DNA from: an uncultured Clostridia bacterium
GTDB taxonomy: Bacteria > Bacillota > Clostridia > Oscillospirales > Acutalibacteraceae
DNA length: 64,000 bases
Direction: 5' to 3'
Assembly (NCBI GenBank): GCA_946407065.1
Contig: CAMJMQ010000012.1
Location: 1-64,000, forward strand
The position numbers and the translations under genes are program-made. Positions within the stretch are counted from its first letter, which is position 1. Each line of letters begins with the position of its first letter. Below, one piece after another: positions 32,882 to 41,302 of the stretch. Below the pieces are notes generated by a model. It saw nothing but the letters and a program-made list of their open reading frames with translations, made no database searches and was not told where the DNA came from.

Positions 32882-34999
32882 TTATTCACCTGCCGTCAAT
32901 TCTATGACAGGTTTTTTGTCGGGATCCAATCGCGAGAGCAGGTCATCCATGTCGCTCTCGGAGATATCGACGTCGCCGTGGGTAGCAGAGAGCGATTCTC
33001 TTTTACCGCGCAGGAAGATCGCCGATCCGGCGCCCGGGGTGACGCCTTCGCTCGAGAATCCGTTGCCGTTGAACTCAATGAAAATCATCGCGTTTACTAT
33101 TTCATTATCGACAGAATCAATTGTATCTGAATCAACGCCGTTCGGGTTTTCTATGATCTGATTATAATAGGGCGATTCTGTATCAGACACAACGCCGGTA
33201 TATGGCGTGATCGTATAAGTTTCCATCTTGGTCGAGGCATCGCCCTTTGTCAGCACGATGCCGAGCTTATGGGTGCCCTCGGGTGAGATTTTAGAACCCT
33301 CCCGGGTTGTGCCGATACCGTTCTCACCGACTGTCGCGTCATACTCCGCAAGCTCGGACCAACCGCTGTACTTCCACTCGTACAGGGTCGCAGTCGCCGC
33401 GGAGGAACCGCTCGCGGCGGAGACCGTCAGCTTTTGGTCATAGTCATAAGGATTGGGTTTGTAGCCCTTGGAGACAGTCAATGTGACCGTGCTGCCGGAC
33501 TTGACCTGTGAACCGGCTTCAACGCTCTGCTTGATGACGAGATCCTTGGCCACATCTTCGCTGTATTCGTACTTCACCTCAACAAACAAAGCAAGTCCTT
33601 CGAGGTTCTTACGTGAATCGTCCAGCTTCGTATTGACGCAATCAGGCATCTTGATGTTATTCGACTCTTTCTTGATGATATTCGACTCTTTTATGATCTC
33701 ACCGGATGAAGAACCGACCGTATTGGGCAATGCGTTATCGTCGCGGGGCAGGAGCAGAAAAACGATCAGCGTGATGACGGCGACAATGACGACCGACGCG
33801 GTGATGACGATCCGGGTGACCGCCTTTTTGTTCGTTTTATTTGGCGGCACGGGAGAAGCGGACTTTTTGTTGTGCCGAGGGATATCGTCGGACGCCCTAT
33901 TCACGGTGGACAGACGCGGCTGTGTCGGCTGACTGCCGGTGAACTGTTTTTGCGTCTGTTTTCTGTAATAGCCGTCCGCCGCCTGTGCGCGGTCGATATC
34001 GGCATAGACGTCCTGTGAATTCTTCACAGTGATCTTCTGCTTTGCCAGCGCCCTTTCCATCAGATCGGCAAGCTCATCCATATCCTGACAGCGGTTCTCC
34101 TTGAAGACGGCAAGGCCGTACAGCAGCACGACCTCCAACGACTCGGGGATATCGACGCCCAGCTTGGAGGGCGGCTCTAAGGTATCGTTCCGCATCCGAT
34201 CGAGCGCGTCCACCGGAATGACGCCGGTGATACAGCGGTACATCGTCGCGCACAGGCCGTAAACATCCGTCCACGGTCCCTGATCGCCGTTCTTGCGATA
34301 CTGCTCCTCGGGGGCGTAGCCCTGTTTGAGCAATACCGACATCTCCTTTTGATTGTTGGTAAAATAGCGCGCGGAGCCGAAATCCATCAGCTTAAGACTG
34401 CCGCTCTTGAGATACATAATATTGTCGGGCGAGATGTCGCGGTGGATGATGCCCGCTTCATGGATGCGCTTGAGGGAGCGCACCATCGGCAGCATCACCT
34501 CAAAGATCTTCGTCGCGGGGATGGTGCCGTTGCTTCTGACATAAGACGCAAGGTTGACACCGTCGAGATAATCCATGATGATGTAGGCGGTACCGTTGGC
34601 TTCAAAATACTCTCTGACGCTGACGATACCCGGCTCACCGACGAATTTCGCGATCTTTCGCGCTTCTTCCAAAAAGCTGTCCTTGCCCTTATAAAATATC
34701 TCTTTTTGGCTTTCGGTAGAGGCGGTGACATCCTGGCTGACGGTATTGTTGCGGTTGACATAGCCGTTGGGGAAATACTCCTTGATCGCGACGCGCATAT
34801 CGAGCGTCAGATCTCTGCCGATGTAGGTGATGCCGAAGCCGCCCTCGCCGATACAATTGCCGACGAGATATTTGTTGTTCAGGATCGTTCCTGCCTTGAG
34901 CCGATAGACGATATCATCCGCCGTATTCTCTTTCAGACAATGATGACAGATATTACCATCCGTGAGCTCATTCATACAGGAATAGCAATAATTCTTCAT
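32882..34999 (-). CDS. zinc-ribbon Ser/Thr kinase with PASTA and pseudo-L,D-transpeptidase ectodomain
   Basis: A 705-residue protein. Zinc ribbon: C5-x2-C8 and C18-x2-C21. Kinase domain ~38-320: GEGGFG (51-56), Lys73 in VAIKEYFP, HRD at 186-188, Asn193, DFG at 206-208. Pro/Lys-rich cytosolic linker, membrane helix ~404-427, one PASTA domain ~450-512. Residues ~520-700 align with the operon's own L,D-transpeptidase (SPYYNQ, GSAIF, THGDVDISES against TAGCVGASES). However, the catalytic His is Arg664 and the catalytic Cys is Asp676, so it is probably a binding domain. The kinase is the first gene of the operon and would phosphorylate partners read by the FHA domains downstream. Confidence 0.9.
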   Translation of the reverse strand: MKNYCYSCMNELTDGNICHHCLKENTADDIVYRLKAGTILNNKYLVGNCIGEGGFGITYIGRDLTLDMRVAIKEYFPNGYVNRNNTVSQDVTASTESQKEIFYKGKDSFLEEARKIAKFVGEPGIVSVREYFEANGTAYIIMDYLDGVNLASYVRSNGTIPATKIFEVMLPMVRSLKRIHEAGIIHRDISPDNIMYLKSGSLKLMDFGSARYFTNNQKEMSVLLKQGYAPEEQYRKNGDQGPWTDVYGLCATMYRCITGVIPVDALDRMRNDTLEPPSKLGVDIPESLEVVLLYGLAVFKENRCQDMDELADLMERALAKQKITVKNSQDVYADIDRAQAADGYYRKQTQKQFTGSQPTQPRLSTVNRASDDIPRHNKKSASPVPPNKTNKKAVTRIVITASVVIVAVITLIVFLLLPRDDNALPNTVGSSSGEIIKESNIIKKESNNIKMPDCVNTKLDDSRKNLEGLALFVEVKYEYSEDVAKDLVIKQSVEAGSQVKSGSTVTLTVSKGYKPNPYDYDQKLTVSAASGSSAATATLYEWKYSGWSELAEYDATVGENGIGTTREGSKISPEGTHKLGIVLTKGDASTKMETYTITPYTGVVSDTESPYYNQIIENPNGVDSDTIDSVDNEIVNAMIFIEFNGNGFSSEGVTPGAGSAIFLRGKRESLSATHGDVDISESDMDDLLSRLDPDKKPVIELTAGE

Positions 35000-35077
35000 A
35001 GATCCTCCGTTGATCTAAAGGAAAAGAGAGCCATTCTTCTCTCTGTCTGCGCTGATTGCGCAAACCAATACAGTATA

Positions 35078-35106
35078 ATCATAACACAAAACCCTTGGAT
35101 AAGCAA
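35078..35106 (-). promoter_or_regulatory. promoter of the signalling operon
   Basis: On the minus strand TTGCTT, 17 bases, TATGAT, about 75 bases before the kinase start, which has GGAGGA upstream. Confidence 0.6.
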
Positions 35107-35303
35107 ACCAAAATCCGCAGCGTGAATTTATGCAACATGTACACCGTCATCCTGTACAAAAATCACCTTTATATTTTTTATACCCGCCGCCACGCTTTTT
35201 GTGACAGAGTTGATCTCATCTTCTCTTTTTTTATGTTATAATACAGATAGATATTGTCCGCGCCCGAGCAACGGCGGGAGGAGCGCATCCCCTCCCCCCT
35301 CGG

Positions 35304-35561
35304 GATAAACATTCTGAATCATATTTTGAACAGAATCGGCTTTTCAGCCGTATTATCGATAGCGATGAGTTTTTACATAACTCATTGGAGATCGACGCCA
35401 CCATGATACAGCGCTGCACGGCAATAATGGCGCAATACCCCGAGGACGATGAAATGGGCTCTCCCATCGGAAATATCCGCTGTTACTCCGACTTCAACCG
35501 CGACGGAGAGCGCGACATCCTCGACGCGACAGCGATCCAGCGATATCTGATCGGGATGTGA
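35304..35561 (+). pseudogene. orphan dockerin fragment
   Basis: The frame ending at 35561 reads through two dockerin repeats: DSDEFLHNSLEIDATMIQR and then DFNRDGERDILDATAIQRYL, followed by IGM-stop. No start codon or signal peptide precedes it. The frame runs upstream into an R2-like CGGGAGGAGCGCATCCCCTCC unit. It is therefore the 3' remnant of a secreted dockerin-bearing protein whose catalytic part has been lost. The rest of the 35000-35755 gap holds only AT-rich spacer and two terminators. Confidence 0.7.
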
Positions 35562-35619
35562 ACAGGTCGATATACCGCGGCAGGCATATCGCACAGTGAT
35601 GATTTGAATAGGTAAGAAT

Positions 35620-35655
35620 CCCCCTTGAACACGCATGATGTTCAAGGGGGTTGTC
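35620..35655 (+). terminator. terminator after the dockerin remnant
   Basis: CCCCCTTGAACA and TGTTCAAGGGGG (35620-35631 with 35639-35650) then TTGTCT; it can also work in the other direction. Confidence 0.75.
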
Positions 35656-35690
35656 TACACTTATTATTTATGCAACGTAAGAATAAACTG

Positions 35691-35721
35691 AAAAGCCGTA
35701 GGAGATCATCCTACGGCTTTT
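35691..35721. terminator. terminator of the beta-helix lipoprotein gene
   Basis: AAAAGCCGTAGGA and TCCTACGGCTTTT form a near-perfect hairpin between the dockerin remnant and the convergent gene. Confidence 0.8.
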
Positions 35722-35755
35722 GCTTATATTGATGGGCACACACGCCCTTTTCACT

Positions 35756-37108
35756 TTATCTGGCAAAGCCGCCGCCCATGGGGCCGCCGTTGCCGTTGTT
35801 CATGCCGCCGTTACCGTTCATGTTGGGGTCGCCGCCCATACCGCCGCGGCCGCCGCCCATGCCGCCGCCCATCATCTGGTTGGTCAGCTCGGTGACCTGA
35901 GAGCCGTTGACGGTGACGGTGCCGCCGTTGAGCTGTCCCTGACCGTCATAGTCGAAGGGAGATTGCGCGGTAATATCGATGGTGCCGCCGTTGATATACA
36001 GGTCGCCGTTGGAGTCAAGACCGTCGGTGTCGCCCTGAGCCATGTTGACGGTGATGTCGCCGCCGTTGATCTCGATCTTGACGGACTGTGAGGTCGACTT
36101 GGAGGTCGCGTTGATACCATCGTCGGAAGCGGTGATCTTGATGGTACCGCCGTTGATCTGGACGTAGGTCGCTTCGATCGCCTCGGCAGCGCTTGCGGTG
36201 ATATTGCCGCCGTCGATCTGGGCGATGGTGGTCGCCTGGATGCCGTCGGAAGTGGCGGTGATGTTGAAGGTGCCGCCGCAGATATAGACGTAACCGGTCG
36301 CATTATCCTCGTCGTTCTCGGCATGCAGCGCGTCCTTAGAGGACTCGATGGTGAGATTGCCGTCCGCAACCGCGATGCTCTCGTTGGCTTCGATCGCGTC
36401 GGAGGTCGAGGTGATGTTGATGGTGCCGCCGGTGATCTTGATATCATCCTTGCCGGCAATACCGTTGTCGGAGCTGTTGATGGTCAGAGTGCCCAGACCG
36501 TTGAGCACCAGATCATCCTTGGAGAAGATGACAGCGTCGGTGTTGGTGTCGCCGTCGGCAGTAAAGGTGCCGGTGACGGACAGCTCGGTGGTCGTACCCT
36601 CTACGGTGGTGACGAATACCTTGTCGGCGTTCTTGACGTAGACAGCGGGTGCGGAGCTGTTCTTGACGGTCGCGCCGTTGAATACGAGCTGAACCTTATC
36701 GTTATCGCCTGCTTCGATGATGATGCTTGCATCGGTTGCGGAGCCGGAGATCACATAAACGCCCTCTTTGGTGATGGTGATATTGCTGTTGTCGCTGAGG
36801 TCGTAGGAGACCGCGTCGGAGAGATCGGCGGTTTGCTTGAGGTCACGCTCGGAGAAGATCTCGGAAGCGTTGATCGCGCCGTTCGAGGTGACGTTCGCGG
36901 TAGTGACGACCTCGTCGGACTGGCTGAGCTTGGTGCTGCTGTTCGCGGCAGTCTGTGTCGCCGTTACGGCGGTGGTTGCTGTCGTCTTGGCGGAGGTATC
37001 CGCCGAAGCGTCATTTGAGGCTGTGGACTGATCCTGTGCTTTTCCGCAGGCGGTCAGCACGGCTGTTATCATTAATAAGGTCAATAATACGACGATCATT
37101 TTTTTCAT
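35756..37108 (-). CDS. lipoprotein with beta-helical carbohydrate-binding-type domain (DUF4353-like)
   Basis: A 450-residue protein with signal peptide and lipobox LTAC, then a Thr/Ala/Ser-rich linker to ~65. The main domain (~80-400) consists of regular short strands: SGSATDASIIIEAGDNDKVQLVFNGATV, GGTINITSTSDAIEANE and GGTIKITASDDGINATS. This right-handed parallel beta-helix pattern is typical of proteins annotated as carbohydrate-binding domain-containing (DUF4353). The last ~35 residues are Gly/Met/Asn-rich (MGGGMGGGRGGMGG). It is surface-anchored; its ligand is unknown. AAAGGAGG precedes the ATG. Upstream lies a 480-base region with paired motifs. Confidence 0.88.
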   Translation of the reverse strand: MKKMIVVLLTLLMITAVLTACGKAQDQSTASNDASADTSAKTTATTAVTATQTAANSSTKLSQSDEVVTTANVTSNGAINASEIFSERDLKQTADLSDAVSYDLSDNSNITITKEGVYVISGSATDASIIIEAGDNDKVQLVFNGATVKNSSAPAVYVKNADKVFVTTVEGTTTELSVTGTFTADGDTNTDAVIFSKDDLVLNGLGTLTINSSDNGIAGKDDIKITGGTINITSTSDAIEANESIAVADGNLTIESSKDALHAENDEDNATGYVYICGGTFNITATSDGIQATTIAQIDGGNITASAAEAIEATYVQINGGTIKITASDDGINATSKSTSQSVKIEINGGDITVNMAQGDTDGLDSNGDLYINGGTIDITAQSPFDYDGQGQLNGGTVTVNGSQVTELTNQMMGGGMGGGRGGMGGDPNMNGNGGMNNGNGGPMGGGFAR

Positions 37109-37153
37109 GGTGTTTCCTCCTTTGTTTTGGTCGGATCCTTGCGAGGGGTGTTT

Positions 37154-37423
37154 GATACTGCTCCAAACAATACAGTATCGCGATCGCGCCCCCGCAAGGT
37201 CGATGGGGTTGTTTTTTGATGACAGCTATATCTTAGCCTGTCAATCTGTTTTCTGCGTGATACAAATATGAACATTATGTGAAAAAAGTTGAAGGTTCTG
37301 TGAATCGGAGCATTGCCCGAGGGTGCTTTTTCCGTTCTTTTTGCAGTTTACAATGAAGTGAAAAACCTCTCACAAAAAGTTCACACTTCAATCACTTGGA
37401 TATCATATTGACAGGTTAAGATA
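37154..37423. promoter_or_regulatory. upstream region with paired regulatory-type motifs
   Basis: GATACTG...CAGTATC forms an inverted repeat at 37154-37180. TATCTTAGCCTGTCAA (37229-37244) recurs inverted as TTGACAGGTTAAGATA (37408-37423) with one mismatch. Several TTCACA/TGTGAA words lie between them. The arrangement suggests binding sites of a response regulator for the minus-strand lipoprotein gene and the plus-strand small gene. Confidence 0.35.
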
Positions 37424-37501
37424 ATGCCATACACAGAAAACCAAACTTCTCTTACGGGATTTGACGCGGCAAGCCGCGAGACATCCCACGCACTTTGATT
37501 C

Positions 37502-37563
37502 GGTTGAGATTGCCACAGCCCTCAAAACGCGTTTTGCACGCGTGTCAAGGGCTTCGCAATGAC
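37502..37563. repeat. R1 repeat
   Basis: GGTTGAGATTGCCACAGCCC ... GGGCTTCGCAATGAC, inner stem CCCTCAAAACGCG / CGCGTGTCAAGGG. Confidence 0.75.
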
Positions 37564-37589
37564 TATTATAAAAGAAAGGCGGCGTTACC

Positions 37590-37778
37590 ATGAAATCGAA
37601 TCTTACACTGAACACCATCGACAACACCTATGATCTGCACGATCTCAGACGAGAGAGAGTCAGGGAGCGCAGGATCCGCAAGGCCTCCCTGATGATGGGC
37701 ATCATCCTCCCCGTCAACACAGCCGCCAAGGCTGAGATCATCGATTTTCCCTCACCGAACTCACCCCGTATCGCGTGA
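37590..37778 (+). CDS. small highly charged protein, unknown
   Basis: A possible 62-residue protein with an Arg-rich middle (DLRRERVRERRIRK), a short hydrophobic stretch (ASLMMGIILPV) and no recognisable family. AAAGG lies upstream of the ATG and a good terminator follows at 37836, which supports a real short transcript. It has no homologue that I recognise, so the coding call is tentative; a small regulatory RNA is the alternative. Confidence 0.4.
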   Translation: MKSNLTLNTIDNTYDLHDLRRERVRERRIRKASLMMGIILPVNTAAKAEIIDFPSPNSPRIA

Positions 37779-37835
37779 CGGGAGTAACCATAACACAGCT
37801 AATCCCATATGACCAAAGTATTTCCTTTCATCTAC

Positions 37836-37872
37836 AAAAGCACCCTTGCCGCAACGCAAAGGTGCTTTTGCT
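37836..37872 (+). terminator. terminator after the small gene
   Basis: AAAAGCACC...TTGC pairs with GCAA...GGTGCTTTT (37836-37850 with 37855-37869), then GCTTTG. Confidence 0.75.
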
Positions 37873-37888
37873 TTGTATGGATTTCTCA

Positions 37889-37917
37889 TTGAATATCGTG
37901 TGATAACATGGTATACT
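37889..37917 (+). promoter_or_regulatory. promoter of the MutS-like gene
   Basis: TTGAAT, 17 bases, TATACT, 30 bases before the ATG; CGGAGGG is the ribosome site. Confidence 0.65.
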
Positions 37918-37946
37918 CACTGTAGAACGAAAAACGGAGGGACACG

Positions 37947-39662
37947 ATGAACTTCAGCCTGTTTTATCCCGAAAACGCCGAAAGAAGCTATCATACGCTC
38001 AGCGATGAGGCAGTCAACGATCTGTCGCTCGAATTTCTGTTAGACGCGCTGACCGATCGTCACACGGAGCGCCCCCATCTCTTGGGGATGATGACAAAGC
38101 TGCCGACAGACGCTGAGACCATCCGATACCGTCACGAGATCTTCGCGGACTTTCTGAAATATCCCAAGCTCAGAGAACGGATGCGGGAGCTGGTCGAGAA
38201 GCTCTCCGATCTGCGTGATCTGGAGCGTTTTCAGATGGATAACGACTCCTCGGCACTGTGGTCGCTCATCAACCGTCTGCGCGAGATGGACGACTATATG
38301 GCGTGTATCAACATGATCAAAGAGACGCTCCGTGAGATCCCGATCACCTCGGGCGGATTGCTGCGCCTGCGTGAGATCGTCACCGACATCGCACAGGAAA
38401 GCGGCTTTGACGCGCTCAAGGCGGATATCGACGAAGTGATGCAAAAGGCACAGCGGCTGAAAAGTATCACCATCGGCGTGAACCTCGACAAGTTCCTGCG
38501 ACCCGAAAACGCTGGGATCGTATCGCTCAACGACACTAAGTTCACCGACTCCGGGCTGATGAGCCGCTTCAAGAGCTTTACCGATCAAAAGGACGATTTG
38601 CACCACGGCGCCGACCTCGGCAAAAGTCACCGCTATCATCCCGCGAATCCGTATAACAGAGAGATCACGATGGGCAGTTATATGATCAGCGCCGCCACAC
38701 ACGACGCGCACATCGAGACCAGTAACGTCACCGGTAAGGATCCGCTGTCGCAGTCGCTCCGCAAGCAGGTGACCGAGATCATGAAGCGCACGGTCGCGGA
38801 CATCAAATCGACGATCAGGAAATACGTCAACATCAACGGCTACTCACTCATCAGTCTGCTGCCGGAGATCCTGTTTTACACCCGCTGGTCGGAGCTGACG
38901 GAAAAGTTACAGGATATCGGGATGCCGCTGTGCGACCCTGAGATACGCGATATCGAGGAACGCTCCTGCACCTTTAAGGATGTCTATAATCTGAAGCTCG
39001 CGATCAACAAGCTGGGCGGGGAGGACATCAACATCATCCCGAACGACTTCGAGTTCAATGACGAACACCGCATCTATATCCTCACAGGCCCCAACCGCGG
39101 CGGTAAAACCATCTTTACTCAGGCGATCGGGCTGGCGATGCTGATGGCGCAGTGGGGTGTATATGTGCCCGCAAGAGAGGCGTCGATCAGCCCCTGCGAC
39201 AACATCTTCACCCACTTCCCCGCCGACGAGAACGAGACGGTCGATCTGGGCAGACTGGGTGAGGAAAGTCAGCGCCTGTCCAAGATCTTTGAGATTGCGA
39301 CCCGCCACAGTCTGCTGCTCCTCAACGAGAGTCTGGCGACCACCAGCGTCGCCGAGGGTGTGTTTATCGCCAAGGATGTGGTCAAATCCATGCGCTACCT
39401 CGGCACACGCGCGATCTTCAACACCCATATGCACGATCTGGCGCGGTCGGTCGATGAATTGAATGAAGCGGTCGAGGGCGACAGCCGTGCCGAGAGCCTG
39501 ATCACCGGCGTACACGGTGGTGAACGCAGCTTCAAGGTCAGCATCGCGCCGCCGCAGGGCGTAAGCTACGCCGCCGATATCGCGAAGAAATACGGCGTGA
39601 CCTTCGAGCAGATCAAACAGGATATCGACCGAAAGCATCCGAATCAATTAAAAACTTGTTAA
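37947..39662 (+). CDS. MutS-like ATPase (no mismatch-recognition domain)
   Basis: A 571-residue protein. The first ~370 residues are helical core and lever, and ~370-560 form a MutS-type ATPase. Walker A is TGPNRGGKTIFTQAIG, the family serine loop lies in FPADENETVDLGRLGEESQRL, and the Walker B/trans-acting region is LLLLNESLATTS. This differs from LLxDExGRGTS in that the Walker B Asp is Asn. IFNTHMHDLARSVDEL is the switch His strand. No mismatch-binding domain I is present, so it belongs with MutS-like proteins of unknown role rather than repair MutS. It is monocistronic with its own promoter and terminator. Confidence 0.85.
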   Translation: MNFSLFYPENAERSYHTLSDEAVNDLSLEFLLDALTDRHTERPHLLGMMTKLPTDAETIRYRHEIFADFLKYPKLRERMRELVEKLSDLRDLERFQMDNDSSALWSLINRLREMDDYMACINMIKETLREIPITSGGLLRLREIVTDIAQESGFDALKADIDEVMQKAQRLKSITIGVNLDKFLRPENAGIVSLNDTKFTDSGLMSRFKSFTDQKDDLHHGADLGKSHRYHPANPYNREITMGSYMISAATHDAHIETSNVTGKDPLSQSLRKQVTEIMKRTVADIKSTIRKYVNINGYSLISLLPEILFYTRWSELTEKLQDIGMPLCDPEIRDIEERSCTFKDVYNLKLAINKLGGEDINIIPNDFEFNDEHRIYILTGPNRGGKTIFTQAIGLAMLMAQWGVYVPAREASISPCDNIFTHFPADENETVDLGRLGEESQRLSKIFEIATRHSLLLLNESLATTSVAEGVFIAKDVVKSMRYLGTRAIFNTHMHDLARSVDELNEAVEGDSRAESLITGVHGGERSFKVSIAPPQGVSYAADIAKKYGVTFEQIKQDIDRKHPNQLKTC

Positions 39663-39691
39663 ACTGATTGAAAGCAATCTATATACGGCAT

Positions 39692-39728
39692 AAAAGAGCA
39701 CCTCTGAATGATCCGGAGGTGCTTTTGT
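39692..39728. terminator. bidirectional terminator
   Basis: AGCACCTC and GAGGTGCT (39697-39704 with 39716-39723) with A-run and T-run on either side, between convergent genes. Confidence 0.8.
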
Positions 39729-39730
39729 TG

Positions 39731-40255
39731 TTATTTGATGATTCCTTTATTGTGCGAGAGCTGAGAGTTATTATAGCGGCGGTCGCGGGTGACCTCTTTG
39801 ATGAGGGTAACGCACGGCGGGATGGGGATGGGCGTGTCCTCGCTGTCGACCTCCGCCTCCAACGTCGCCTTATCATCCCAAAAAGTATAGATATCCAACT
39901 CGTAGGTCAAGCCCTGATACAAAAAGCTGTGGCGATCCTTCTTGATCGTGATGGTGTCGGGCGTTTGGTGTCTGAGCATCTCGCGGTACTCGTCCTCGGT
40001 GATCTCTTTTTCGAACTCGTGACGGGTCATGTCCGAGATCCGCACCTTATAGGTATAGACATATTTCACGCTGTCACCGTCAACGATACGGCGCACTCTG
40101 CCGCCGGGGAAATCGCCCTCTTCCTGCAAATAACGCTGCTCCATATGCACCACCCGATAGTCAGGCATCTTGCTCAGCTCCGAGATATCGGGGTATTGGA
40201 TGAGGAATTTGCGCTCGATCTCCAAGGGCGCTTGATCAATATCGAAATGTTCCAT
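39731..40255 (-). CDS. CYTH-domain (triphosphate tunnel) protein
   Basis: A 174-residue protein whose start LEIERKFLI gives the defining E-x-E-x-K signature of CYTH/TTM proteins. The tunnel residues follow in GRVRRI, YVYTYKVR, EFEKEITEDEYREML, and YELDIYTFWDDKATLEAEV. Members hydrolyse triphosphates or, in class IV adenylate cyclases, make cAMP; the bacterial single-domain type is usually a tripolyphosphatase. The start codon overlaps the stop of the phosphoesterase gene (TAATG), so the two are translationally coupled. Confidence 0.88.
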   Translation of the reverse strand: MEHFDIDQAPLEIERKFLIQYPDISELSKMPDYRVVHMEQRYLQEEGDFPGGRVRRIVDGDSVKYVYTYKVRISDMTRHEFEKEITEDEYREMLRHQTPDTITIKKDRHSFLYQGLTYELDIYTFWDDKATLEAEVDSEDTPIPIPPCVTLIKEVTRDRRYNNSQLSHNKGIIK

Positions 40256-41064
40256 TATGTTACCTCTATCATGACCAGCTCACGGGGGTTGAAGAACCGC
40301 GGACAAGCGACCGTGTTGGCGCATCCCGCGGATACGATCAGCCTGCCGTCAAAGAAGCTGCCGTGAGCGTATTTTCCGAATAAGCCCTGACCGGGAACGA
40401 AAAAGCCCCTCCCCTTCTTGCCGATCAACACCTGACCGCCGTGGGTGTGACCCGACAGGGTCAAATCAACGCCGCTGTCCCTGAGCAGCTCGGTATACTG
40501 ATTGGGCTTGTGGCACAAGAGGATCTTGTAGCCGTCCTTGCTGAAAAAGGTTGGCAACCATTCCTCATAATCCCAGCAGGACATGCCGCCGAGGGTGAAA
40601 TGAAGATCCCTGACCGTCACGGCGGTATCGGCGTTATCGAGCAGGGTGACGCCTGTCTCACGCAAAAAGCGATAATCCCGATGCAGGAGCTTTTGCTCGT
40701 GATTGCCGAGGCTCATATAGACGGGCGCGACGGTGACGGCTTCTCTCAAAAAGCGCAGGACATTCTCCTCATCCGCCTTCGCCTTCTTCGGCAGGAGCTT
40801 TGTCAGCAGGAAGTTCGAATAGTGGATGACGTTGATGATCAGCCGCTTGATCGGTCGGCGCTCAAACTCATACTGGGGGCGGTTGTCGTAGCGCTCAAAG
40901 GTATCGCCTGTGATAACAATCAGATCGGGGTGTTCTTGCTTGATCGCAGTCATGATGTCGTCACAATCGCGCTCGTGCAGATCGGACACATGCGCGATCC
41001 GCACAGGCTGCCGCAAATGCTGTTTGCTGTCCGTCGTGTATCGCGTGATGATGAACCCTGACAT
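40255..41064 (-). CDS. calcineurin-like metallophosphoesterase (YkuE-like)
   Basis: A 269-residue metallophosphoesterase with all five motif blocks: AHVSDLHERDC, VITGDTF, SLGNHEQ, LLCHKPN and SGHTHGGQ. The SGHTHGGQV and FVPGQGLFGKYAHG segments resemble YkuE/YaeI-type enzymes acting near the membrane, sometimes on lipid phosphates. There is no clear signal peptide. It is co-transcribed with the CYTH protein, and the two together suggest phosphate-ester or polyphosphate metabolism. Confidence 0.9.
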   Translation of the reverse strand: MSGFIITRYTTDSKQHLRQPVRIAHVSDLHERDCDDIMTAIKQEHPDLIVITGDTFERYDNRPQYEFERRPIKRLIINVIHYSNFLLTKLLPKKAKADEENVLRFLREAVTVAPVYMSLGNHEQKLLHRDYRFLRETGVTLLDNADTAVTVRDLHFTLGGMSCWDYEEWLPTFFSKDGYKILLCHKPNQYTELLRDSGVDLTLSGHTHGGQVLIGKKGRGFFVPGQGLFGKYAHGSFFDGRLIVSAGCANTVACPRFFNPRELVMIEVT

Positions 41065-41097
41065 ACCGTCACCCCCTTTTCATAAGCGCTGTTGATT

Positions 41098-41145
41098 GGT
41101 TGAGATTGCTACGTTGCGGACGGAACGTCCGCGCCTCGCAATGAC
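41098..41145. repeat. R1 repeat
   Basis: GGTTGAGATTGCTACG, an inner GCGGACGGAACGTCCGC palindrome, then CTCGCAATGAC. Confidence 0.7.
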
Positions 41146-41224
41146 ATTTTTATGGCTTTATTATATACTATGCGGTTTTGTTTTGCAATATCCTCACCCC
41201 TCGATAACGGAATATCAAGATTTC

Positions 41225-41258
41225 ACCTATTGACATAGTAGGTTGATGGGAGTATAAT
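41225..41258 (+). promoter_or_regulatory. nifS promoter overlapped by a palindromic operator
   Basis: TTGACA (41230-41235), 17 bases, TATAAT (41253-41258). The -35 box lies inside the 19-mer ACCTATTGACATAGTAGGT (41225-41243), whose ends ACCTA and TAGGT are complementary. The identical 19-mer covers the -35 of the metY promoter. This is the position expected for a repressor; by context an Rrf2-type (IscR/CymR) sulfur regulator is the leading candidate. Confidence 0.75.
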
Positions 41259-41302
41259 AATGATGATTCAAATCGATATGGTATCAGAAAAGGAGAAACC
41301 CT

